Shown here one piece after another: positions 54,822 to 64,000 of a DNA stretch of 64,000 bases (position 1 is its first letter; each line of letters starts with the position of its first letter). The DNA lies in assembly GCA_018257865.1 (NCBI GenBank), contig JAEUBA010000072.1, positions 102,359 through 166,358 of the forward strand, in the 5' to 3' direction. Both the position numbers and the translations under genes were made by a program. A model generated the notes under the pieces. That model did no database searches. It saw nothing but the letters and a program-made list of their open reading frames with translations, and was not told the origin of the DNA. The DNA is from Stereocaulon alpinum (lineage: Eukaryota > Ascomycota > Lecanoromycetes > Lecanorales > Stereocaulaceae).

Positions 54822-57800
54822 ATGAGTTCTCGGAAGCGCAAAAATAGTGCAGCTCTAGAAAAAGAGGGAACCCTATCCAAACGAGCAAGGCTACTATCTG
54901 ACCTTTGGCATTCTCAAGAAGAAGCTGCGGGAAGTGTAGAAAACAGTTCGAGCAACCCGTCAAGCCCCGTATATAGAATCAAGGCTATCATCGGAGAAAG
55001 CCCAAGCGAATACCTCATTGACTGGGCAGACGACTCAATTACCGGAGAAAAGTTTAAACCTGATTGGGTAAGTGGTCAACCTGTATCCCAGTCTGTATCC
55101 TATTGGTTTCCCATGTTCTTAGGCGGCGGGCTGGTCTGTACCTTCTGTCTTGCATGTCGAAACTGATCCGCCGTGGCGCTAGCAACCTAAAGGGAATGTA
55201 AACACTGCAGCCATCGAAGCTTGGGAAAATAAAAGGCCTGCTCCAGTTCAGAATAATAGCAGTGGAATCAAACGGCATAGACGAAGAAGAAGACGCCCGA
55301 AATCTCACAGTAGCCGCACATCAGAGACCACCAGCGCTAAAACACAGGAACCGCAAACCCAGCCTGTTGTCGACTCCTTTTCCAATCAGACAAACATCAA
55401 TCACTCTGTAGTCGAATCCAGGGTCCTTGAGAGTGGTCGTACACAGTTTCTCCCCATTGACGCTGCTAATCTTCCGAACCTTGTGGTGCAGGTTTCACAG
55501 CACAGCAGCTTCGACAGAGACTTGTACAATACGTATCAATCTTCACTATCGACACAAGGAAATTCGTCCTCGGTGGCGCAACATCCAGATTCTGGGTTAG
55601 GAGACTCTTCGCCAGAGCCCGAAACGTCTGCAACGCCTGCAATTGAGAAGGACGGTATTGTACCTGACTCGCAGTCTGTTCCTGGATCCTCTAGTTACGT
55701 GCCTACATCAAGCACATATCCGCAAAGTACAAGTGTAGATCAAAGCTCACTGATCTCACAACCTGAACACATCAGCACGGCCCCTAATCTCGAATTATCC
55801 AACAACAGTGCTGTGGGCATTGGAGACTCCATTGAAGACGGTACCGAGTTTTCTTTGGTTCTCGAGATTGCAGAGAGTCCACTCTCCGTTCGCACTTCCC
55901 AAAGGTCAAGATCTGAACCCGCGCCAGACTTGATTCAGCCTTCAATATCGATTCCGTCAAGAGCTGAGCCTCCTTCCTTGCCTCGCAGTACATCAGACCC
56001 TGGGGCACATTTTCGCATCAACCAGCAGCAGATCCATCGAGATAAGTCAATCTTTGAGACGGACCAGAGTAACCACGGTCAGTCTGTAGAAGGTTCGTTA
56101 TTTTCCGAGTCACCATTTCGCGGCCACGCAGAATTCAGCGAGCAACGCCAAAGACTACCTGAAGTGCAAGTACCAGGATCAACGGACTCACTACCAAAAC
56201 AGGGCTTCGAAGGAGAGGCCAGCAATTCCGAACCTAGCTTGGTGTTTCAGACTCAAGTACCCTTAGCATTTGCAAGTCAAGGTACACGAGTATCCATAAC
56301 ACCAGCGGGTAAGTCTAGTCCAACACATACCTAGATACGCTAAATCCCTAGAGAACATCACCTGGCTGACCAGTTGTTTAGAGATATCTTGGCAGGCTAG
56401 ACAGTCAACCCCCGAGCTAGATCAAGTGACCACTCAATTCTCATCTGGGAGCCCGGTACAAGATTCACGTGGCCTTCGATCCCAGAGAAGTGTCTTTGAA
56501 GAGACTGGTGTAGCCACGGTTCCCCGAGCTCAACGTCGAAGGACCACGAGTCAGAACTTTGTCATTTCGGAAGACGCCGTGGACGATAATCACCCATCAC
56601 AAGCTACAACAACAGACGACTCAGTCTTGAGCTTACGGGACCCGAACTCTCAGCTCACGAGACAAAGCCACTCGCAAAGAGTTGATGAAGGGTTTCTTCA
56701 CCTGGACAAACCACAAACACGTACTCCTAGTGCTACCAGCTCCTCTGATCTTGGAACCAGACTCTTGCCAAGGATCGTTGACTCTAGAGAACCTCCTCAA
56801 CCACCATCCACATCACAAGAAGAAATGTCTGAGACGTCAACCGATAAAGCAAGCCTCTCAGGAGGCTCCCAGCCAATAGGGATTAGGGAGAAGCTCAAGA
56901 AGATCCGCGAAGATGGTGCTGCTAAAAGAGAAGCACTAGAAGCGTCACGGCGCGTAAAGGGTCAGCCATTAAAGACTCAAAGCACTCCAACGTCGCCATC
57001 TGTAAGTGTAAATGAGCAGAAACTGCCACAACCACCGGGTGCTCGAGTACCGCACTTCCAGATGGTGCAGGAGCGACAACAATCACAGCCTATAGTTACT
57101 CGAGGAACACCGATCCTACCACGGGCTGATCGGCGGCTATCTCAGATGTCAATTCCTGGGACCTTCTCGCCCACGGGCCAAGGCGAGCTGCGTATTCAGG
57201 TGCAACCATCTCGTACTACGCAATCGCCACGCTCTGTACGACCAGCGTCTTCAATACCAGATAAGCTACCGCCTCAAATCCAAAGAGAACCGTCACGTCT
57301 AGAAGTCCAGCCATTAGCAACTCCCAAGGAACTACCGTTGCCTGTTCGTCATTCACAGTCAGTACCTCATACACCTACCACACCGAGCAAGCTCTCGATG
57401 CACAAAGAGGCGTCGCCCGCAAGGACCATTACATTGCAGCCAATGTGGCTGAGGGAGATGGAGTTCATTATCCCTTTATCAATGCAACCACGGATTCTGA
57501 GTCAGTACATGGACACTATCGAATACTACAAACGAACTATAAAGAAGAACCAGACAGATCACACCCTAAGTAGAGCTGATCTGGACAAATTGAACGAACT
57601 TCTCGGTCGACTTGCCAATGTCTCTACTCACATTGGTCTCGAAGGGGGAGGGCCGAGCAGCCAGGAAGAAATCCAGCCAGAGCAAGAAGCTCTTTATGCA
57701 GAATTGTCAAGTGAAAAGTTTAATTTCCTTGGTCATCTACTGACTATTTCAAAAGACTTCGATGTCCACATTGCGCTCGTCTCAAAACCTGGACATCTCC

Positions 57801-59477
57801 TTAATATTATCGAGACATTCCTAAGAGGCAAACGCGTACGCTACAACCGGCCAGACACAAGGACAACATCAGACCCAAAGATTGCCTATGGCCGAATGGA
57901 AGTAAGTTTGATCTCGTCCGGGGAGCTGGGTGCAGCGGTAATGCCGCGGGCGGCCGAGATTGTAATTGCCCTTGATGAGACCTTCAAAGCCGCAGAGCCT
58001 CAGGTCATTGCTTTGCGAAGGAACATGATCAACATTGGTCAGCCAACACCGGTTATACGACTTGTGGTGTACAGTTCTGTAGAGCATCTTGATTTGTGCT
58101 TCCAACCTACGCTAGACCCGATCGACAGAATTCGAAAATTAATCTTCTACGTTTGGAATACACAACGTATAATCGGCCAACTTGAGCCACACGAACCGAA
58201 TGCAAAATCTTTCGCTGAGAAGGTTGCTGCAATTTTACAAGTTGGAGATCTAAGAGCTTACTGGAACCTTCCTCGCATTGCACCTATCGAAAATCTGCCA
58301 GTCATGGATTCAGACTCGTCATTGTCAGACATGAATGAGATGGAGATAGAGGAGCTGAAACCGCCAGGACCTCCTAGATACTGGCCGAATCCTATGACAG
58401 GGGGAGTTGTGGAACCAGGCAATCCTGTCCCACCACCTCCGACTGGGAAGCGTCCGTTTGTCGGTTACACCTCGATAGCGTTCATATCGATCCTCCCGCT
58501 GACCACATTATAGGACCTCGAATACGGTGATACCATGGACACACAAGCCAAGAAGCAAAAGATGGCTGCTCGAGCCCACCGTGGCTTACCACTTGAGGCA
58601 CGCCTCTCCCCTTTGCTTCCCAACTCTACTGACATATCTCCAGGAGCCTTCCACCCTCGATCTCCTCCAACGCCAACTCATCCTCGCCACCGAACGCGCC
58701 AAAATCTGGGATATCGAGAAAGCTCGCCTAGAGAAGACAATCAAAGAGCACCAGTACTGGGCCGAGCGCCGGCAGCACATCTTCGAAGAACTTCGCGACA
58801 AAGCCTCCAACCTCCACCATGACAAGCTAGATCTAAGCACCGAGTTGGAGAAGACAAAGACGCAATTGGAGAAAGCGAGAGAGGACATAAATACATTGAA
58901 AGAAGAGCGTACGGAGCTCAAGCAGGAGATCGAGGATGTGAGAGCGCAATTGGTCGAACATCCTACAGCTGCTGTCGCTGCTGCAGAACGAGAGAGGGCA
59001 AAGGTCAGAGCGCTGGAAGCTGAGGTGAAGAAGTTAGAAAAGAAGAATGAGAATCTGAGGAATGAGAGTGACACTGTGAGAAGGGTATACCAGGATGCGA
59101 GTGCTAAAGCTGGGGAGCTGGCCGCTGAGGTGCAGACGCTGGAAGGCGAACTCGCGCCTCTTCGGCGGCGTGTAGAGGAGCTGGAGAAGAGGAGGAAGGA
59201 GGAGAGGAAGAAAGATCCGAAAGCTGGACTTGTAGAGGAGATTAAAGGATTGAAGGTTGCTGTCAAGAATACCGAGAAACTGGTATGGAAGAAGGAGGAG
59301 GAGATTAAGGAGCTGAAGCGTGGACGTGGGGGCGTGCAGACGAGAGGGAGTAGTGTAGCTCCACGGTCTCCAAGAGGCGGAAATAGCAGAGGTGTGAGTC
59401 CTGCTGCTGGTATGTTGGGCGGTGAAGAAAAGAAGGCGCCGAGCGGGTTGAGGGGAAGGTTCAACCTTGATGGATGA
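54822..59477 (+). CDS. chromodomain protein with HDA2/3-type histone-deacetylase-complex subunit domain
   Basis: Exons 54822..55067, 55183..56308, 56382..58459, 58514..58597 and 58644..59477 give 1455 aa, all in phase. An N-terminal chromodomain spans about residues 50-95 (YRIKAIIGESPSEYLIDWAD, then W-QPKGNVNTAAIEAWE after intron 1). A long Ser/Gln/Pro-rich disordered region follows. The HDA1-complex subunit 2/3 fold runs about 803-1097 (MEFIIPLSMQPRILSQYMDT, LNIIETFLRGKRVRYNRP, DLRAYWNLPRIAPIENLPV). A C-terminal coiled coil occupies about 1183-1400. Hda2/Hda3 scaffold the class II deacetylase Hda1, and fission-yeast Ccq1 carries a related domain. With a chromodomain this protein probably tethers a deacetylase to methylated H3, comparable with Neurospora HCHC components. 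Intron 4 appears to be GC-AG (58598..58643). Confidence 0.88.
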
Positions 59478-60169
59478 TATGTTCATGCAAGATAAGGTAG
59501 TGGGTGAATGTCCTGCAGTGAGACAGAGCCTCAAGATGACGAAGAGAGACGGTCTTCCGTGGACACGTTATGATTGCGCACAGTTCTAGAGCGTTGATGG
59601 TGGAGGAGCTGCAAGAGGCCGCCGAGGTGAGGACGATGTATCTATACATATGGATCTAACGACGTACTGTATGCGAACTAGACAATGTCTGCTCTACATA
59701 GACTGCTATCCTTTGCCTTTGCCTTGATGGTATCTTGCTCGTGGCTTTAGAACCTCAGGCGGAGATGGGTATGTGTGGCTTCCGGGCGTAGGACGTAAAA
59801 GTACCCAAGCCCGATGTCCATGGAGAGTATATGGTATGTGTATAAGTGGACGTAGGCAACGGGAAGCCCGAACTATCAACACTGAGGCCAGATCACGCGC
59901 GATCGATATAATGCAAGGTATAATAAGTATGGCATAAAAAATTCTTCTACACAGCTTGTGAATGATATGACCTAATATATACACTCCACCCCAACGCCCC
60001 CCGCCCCCCAAAAGCACTCTAACTCCAACCCCAATGCTCCCATCCCATACCCATACCTATTCCCTACCTACACAATACAATAACGCCCACACACACACAC
60101 ACACGTTTATATTTTCGCTAAATCTCGATATCCTCTCGTGCTCTTCTGAACATAGCCCCATGCAACGAA
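59478..60169. other. intergenic region
   Basis: About 690 bp between convergent genes. It contains a CA-dinucleotide run near 60093..60103 and C-rich tracts near 60000. No gene supported. Confidence 0.5.
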
Positions 60170-60484
60170 TTAAGCTTGTTCAACACTCTCCACACTCTCC
60201 TCACTCGATAATTCTCGGCTCATAGCGCTGACGCCGGTTTGGTCTGAGCGGCGGTTTGATGAGCGCGTCGCGAGTTCCATTTGGCGTTTTGTGTGTTGGT
60301 GGAGGGACCTGGGAGAGTAGTCAGTAATTGTTTTTGTCAAAGGGAAGAACGGAATGGGGATGAACGGGGGGGTGGGGATGTACCGTGAGTAGGAGGAGAT
60401 GGCTTCGAGGGGGTTGTCGAGGTCGTAGTTTGATGTGAAGGATTCTTGGGATGAGGAGGAGGAGGAGAAGGGGGGGGAGGCCAT
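60170..60484 (-). CDS. small unknown protein (79 aa), two exons
   Basis: The ORF reads through 105 codons, but a 75-nt in-frame intron is evident (60383..60309: GTACAT...CTCCCAG, branch ACTGAC, very C-rich). Splicing joins EAISSYSR to SLHQHTKRQMELATRSS, removing a Pro/Ile-rich insert. The product is 79 aa, hydrophilic, with an N-terminal Ser run, a basic helical centre and an acidic tail (ELSSEESVESVEQA). I do not recognise the family, but composition and the clean intron support a real gene. Confidence 0.65.
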   Translation of the reverse strand: MASPPFSSSSSSQESFTSNYDLDNPLEAISSYSRYIPTPPFIPIPFFPLTKTITDYSPRSLHQHTKRQMELATRSSNRRSDQTGVSAMSRELSSEESVESVEQA

Positions 60485-63006
60485 TTTTTTGTTCGGTTGG
60501 GGGGGAGGGGGGAGTTGGTTTGGGATGTGGGTGGTGGTTTGGGAGTGGATGTGGTGGTGGTAGTTGGTGGTGGATGGGGTTGGATGTGAGGTATGAAGAA
60601 TTGTGAGGAAATTGGTTGTGTAGGAAAGGGTGGTGATAGCTTGTTATACGTAGACCGAAACTGGTCGTGTGTATGAAAAGAAATGAGAACTATCCACGTA
60701 ATAATGTACAAGGTACCTGATTCAACCTCCAGGCTGCTGCACCCCTTGCCCTAGCTGCAACCCACATTCAGTCACTCGCCCGGACCCTGGAATTCCCAGA
60801 ACCATGTGTCGCCTTTGCCAACGCGGCGCCACCCGCTGATCCAACGTCATTAGTTCCGTCATAGATCAGCGCTGCCTTCTCCTTGCAAGGTATAGCGCTG
60901 TCGAGAGATAATCATCTACAAATGGGAAATGACGATCTAAAGCGCCTCTGCATCAATTGTGCGGATCGAGAATGTTGCTAATTGTGTTGATCGCAACCCT
61001 ATGCTGTCATTGTGACGCTAGGTGATTTCTAGCGGGCTTGGTTTCAGCCGCAGGGCACAGCTGGGCAAGGGGGTTGAACGTTCAAGATGTTGATGACTGG
61101 GCGGGAAAGTTGATGTCAGAGATGTGGTCAGGGGTGCAACGCATCGAGATGCAGGTCATTTTTGTTGGATAAGGTAGGTTGAAAGGGGAGATGACGCAGA
61201 TAGTGCAGCATCGAGATCTGTTCCACTGGATGATGGGGATAAGTCCCGCAAGAACGGATATCGCTTTCATTTGCAGAATGCATTCTTACGTCTTTGCAGC
61301 CGGTATTGCGTGTGGGCCTGTTGTTGCATCTACCGGGTTGCATTGCGAATCTGTTCTGTTGGTGGTGTGATTTCGAGGTTGTTTGCATGCCTCTTGGGCA
61401 CTACGTAACTAAGGATTGCTATCAGGGGCCCTGAGCGTTAGACTGATCGTCTCGCTCCGGACCCTTTCGGTAAAGGAGATGCTGATACGTACTCGTACCG
61501 CAGAGGAATTGCGATCCACGACGTGCATGCGCAGGCCTCCGGTTCGAGCATACAATCCCAAGTTCTATCAACGTTACATCAACAGAGATGTGACACGGGA
61601 AGTTATCGACGTCGTTACGGACTGCCCGATATCCGGTTGCCAAATATGATCGGACGGTTTGCTGGGTGTGCAAATACGTGGCGGTTTCGGTAGATGAAAT
61701 CCTCAGGAGCATACCAGTTCCAGGAAGGGAACCTCAATCCCGGTTGCTTTAGACATTTGTCTAGCGCGACGTACATTGATTGATGACAGAGTTTTTGGGC
61801 GTTTGCTCGTTCATCATTTGGATCTTGGCCTTGGCGAAGACTGGAACTGCCAATTCTTCTAGCAGCTAGCCTGACGGTTGTTGTCGATGCAGGCCAATTG
61901 TTCCTGGCCGCCTCGCTCGTTGTGCTTGCAGGTCATTGGCGGTGTGCGACTGTCAACTGATTTACCTTGCTGACTACGCCGTCTGCTGCTTCAGGACCTT
62001 CTGTCATCTGCTCAGGCTCGGTTTCAATGGGGATATTGGCTAAGTATTCACTGCGCACATCTAACGCTAGCTAGTTGTAATCTTCAGAATGGTGTTCGCA
62101 CGGTAACATGATGGCTGTCAATCTCCCATTCTTACAGCATCGCCAACGGCGCCTTATTCACTTCAGTATGGTCATCCGTGTGCGACGCGTTACGGCTACC
62201 CGGTCTGCGAAGCCACTTCCAGATGACCAATGCATCTCTAACGAGAGCCGCCTCGTTTTCCTCACTAGTCTACGCCTTCATCAACATCTATATTGCCCTC
62301 GATCCCCTCCTTCAGTGTGCTGTCGACAGGTACGCCGTGAACGGGAAACCTCAAAAGTCATAAGGCAGAATGATTGGCGTTGTAGGAGACGAATGGCCTG
62401 ATACAGTGGACAGTATACAGGAAGGTATCCCACTGTAGATTGCGAACAGTGGCGAAAATATCATCAGGGCAAGAGACAAGTTGGCTGCTACGAGAGATTG
62501 TATCACATGCCTGTGGACGCCTGGGCTCAATGCTACGCCCACAATGAAGCCGGGAATGATATCTGCTCTTGCCTTAACCCTTAGTGTCCTTTCGGTAAGC
62601 AGAGCTAACAATGTTGTCGTCTAGTTAGCTGCTTTGTACTTTTGGATATGCGGAAGCCACAATGCCTCAGTCACCTATATGATATAGTGTTTTACTGCCT
62701 CGCAATGACCTTGGGATGGTATCTTGACCTACTATGGACATCGGGCATGCTTTTCATATGCGACTTATTCTGCACGTGAAACAATCGAATAACTTTCTTC
62801 TAAGCTGTCGTTTTGTGCATATGAAATTCGAACAAAAATATAGCATTCAATTCAACATGTGAAATCTTACAAATATACCATTGTCTTGATCAGTCCACAA
62901 CCTTTCCAGTAACAACATCTTCCATCACACTCTCACCTCCCAACAACGAATACAATCTCTCAAGATTTAAAAGATAGGTCAAGTCTTACCAGTCCAGCAA
63001 CTTGAC
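60485..63006. other. 2.5-kb stretch without a supported gene
   Basis: ORFs of up to 97 codons on both strands show no domain, signal peptide or splice continuity. No inverted or tandem repeats of note. This is the longest stretch here with neither a gene nor an element. Confidence 0.45.
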
Positions 63007-63534
63007 ATGCAAATGGAGGACATCACTCACCAATCAGAAAAGGTGAACCTCGACTCTCAACCCTTTGGCAAAGACCAGCAACTCGATCTACAGATAAAAG
63101 ACAGCATTCACCGAACCGAAAAGATGAACCTCGACTCTCACCCCCCTGGTCCCAACCACATATCAGAACTACCAACCGAAATGCTACAGGCAATCCTCGA
63201 ACGCCATGAAACCAAAAACCCGCGTAGCCTCGCCCGCGTGACCAAATACGTATCCAGAGAAGCCCCATCCCTAATCTCCAAACACGTCAATCTAGCAGCC
63301 CCAAACCGCAGAGGACCATCTATGCACATATCCCAACCCCGCAAAATAGACCTTCGTCTACAGGAAAGAGTCCCCAGACAGCCTACCGTAAAAAGCAACC
63401 CCCTCCCCAAAAAACCTCCTCACAACCCAACAAGCATTCATCCACAATCCTCCACAACCCCACCCACGTCACATCGCCAACCAGACCGCTCACAAACTCC
63501 CAAACCCCCCAAAAACCCCCTCCACAAAACCTAA
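63007..63534 (+). CDS. F-box protein, 5' part; 3' structure uncertain
   Basis: The ORF starts MQMEDITHQSEKVNLDSQPF, with the phrase KVNLDS/KMNLDS repeated about 39 residues later. An F-box follows at about residues 50-95 (ISELPTEMLQAILERH, then SLARVTKYVSREAPSLISKH). F-box proteins recruit substrates to SCF ubiquitin ligases. After about 63290 this frame becomes Pro/His/Lys-rich and unconvincing, while another frame reads TNLNHIQHLDLACLPRTLS near 63540, like F-box companion sequence. Either an intron or frameshift lies between, or the gene is broken. The sequence becomes strongly C-rich and then G-rich before the window ends. Confidence 0.55.
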   Translation: MQMEDITHQSEKVNLDSQPFGKDQQLDLQIKDSIHRTEKMNLDSHPPGPNHISELPTEMLQAILERHETKNPRSLARVTKYVSREAPSLISKHVNLAAPNRRGPSMHISQPRKIDLRLQERVPRQPTVKSNPLPKKPPHNPTSIHPQSSTTPPTSHRQPDRSQTPKPPKNPLHKT

Positions 63535-64000
63535 ACCGCCTCCACCAACCTCAACCACATCCAGCACCTCGACCTAGCCTGCCTCCCCCGCACCCTCTCC
63601 CCATCAACAAGCACCCTCCGCCCTACCCACCACCCAACCACCAACCAACAAAAAACCACCCGCACATAAACAACATCAACAAAGCGTCCAAAAATCCACC
63701 CCACCCACCAAAAACGTTCCAACAACCCTCACCCGCGAAAGAAAAAGCTAGCCAAAAACACACACGCCAAGCCGACGCAGAAATCTCTTATCCGCCGTCA
63801 GCGGGAAATGCACGAGCAAGCTGCGTAAAGTGGGGCGGGGGGCGGGGCGGGGTAGAGAGATTATTCTGATGATGGACAAGTGCATGTTTTATCTTGGGGT
63901 TATTTTTTCGTGCAGGAGGCGGAATTGGGGGGGTGGAAGGGGTGGATTGGGAGTGGGATTGGGGGGTGGATGATGAGTTGGGGGGGTTTGAAGGGTGTGA
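63535..64000. other. strongly C-rich then G-rich tail of the window
   Basis: Continuation of the F-box locus or its relic. The plus strand is C-rich to about 63770 and then G-rich (GGGGCGGGG-type runs). No frame stays open to the end. Confidence 0.4.

Noticed and set aside
58586..59464. 292-codon minus ORF opposite the coiled coil
   Set aside because: Ser/Phe/Leu-rich mirror of the Glu/Lys-rich coiled-coil exon, a typical antisense artefact.

Overview
The window looks like nuclear DNA of a filamentous ascomycete (Pezizomycotina). The signs are many short introns (about 40-140 nt) with CTRAY-type branch points, fungus-specific families (HET-domain, PTH11-like, NACHT/WD40 STAND, HDA1-complex subunit, GPI-anchored wall proteins), gaps of 0.3-3 kb between genes, and several small non-autonomous DNA transposons. 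I cannot place it below subphylum. No tRNA, rRNA, CRISPR or viral sequence was seen. All exon coordinates come from reading splice sites by eye. Models whose exon lengths sum to a multiple of three and restore a conserved motif are the reliable ones.

Layout. 1-3.5 kb: 3' part of a NACHT/WD40-like STAND gene. 3.7-5.3 kb: DHA1 MFS transporter (-). 5.5 kb: MITE. 6-7 kb: mitochondrial ribosomal protein uL1m (+), convergent with COG2 (-, 7.4-8.3 kb). 8.4-12.8 kb: gene-poor accessory stretch with three inverted-repeat elements (one a clear hAT-type MITE with an 8-bp target duplication) and a decayed ferritin-like/Rds1-type pseudogene. 12.8-16.6 kb: PTH11-like membrane protein (-) divergent from a DHA2/VBA-type MFS gene (+) with an in-frame stop. 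17.2-17.9 kb: IFI6/ISG12-like small membrane protein (-). 20-24 kb: small unknown gene, STAND P-loop relic, and an intronless HET-domain gene. 24.8-26.5 kb: Na+/phosphate symporter (-). 28.3-30.6 kb: cytosolic glutamyl-tRNA synthetase (+). 31.1-31.9 kb: short-chain dehydrogenase. 32.8-34.5 kb: unknown two-exon gene (-). 35.8-38.1 kb: nine-exon Hsp70/HSPA12-like ATPase. 40.1-45.6 kb: housekeeping block with Cfd1 Fe-S scaffold ATPase, Shp1/p47 Cdc48 cofactor, Mim1 and Oxa1. 46-46.9 kb: small secreted protein. 48.6-51.3 kb: large GPI-anchored repeat protein. 52-53.3 kb: probable pseudogene. 54.8-59.5 kb: chromodomain + HDA2/3-type histone-deacetylase-complex subunit. 60.2-60.5 kb: 79-aa unknown. 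63 kb to the end: F-box protein start.

Functionally the window mixes mitochondrial biogenesis (uL1m, Mim1, Oxa1), cytosolic translation and Fe-S assembly (GluRS, Cfd1), trafficking and protein quality control (COG2, Shp1) and heterochromatin, with an accessory layer of self/non-self recognition genes and relics, transporters and MITEs. I found no gene cluster that clearly makes up a new system. The most distinctive items are the chromodomain-HDA2/3 fusion with a probable GC-AG intron, the STAND relic next to the HET gene, and a recurring C-rich to G-rich switch inside several genes.
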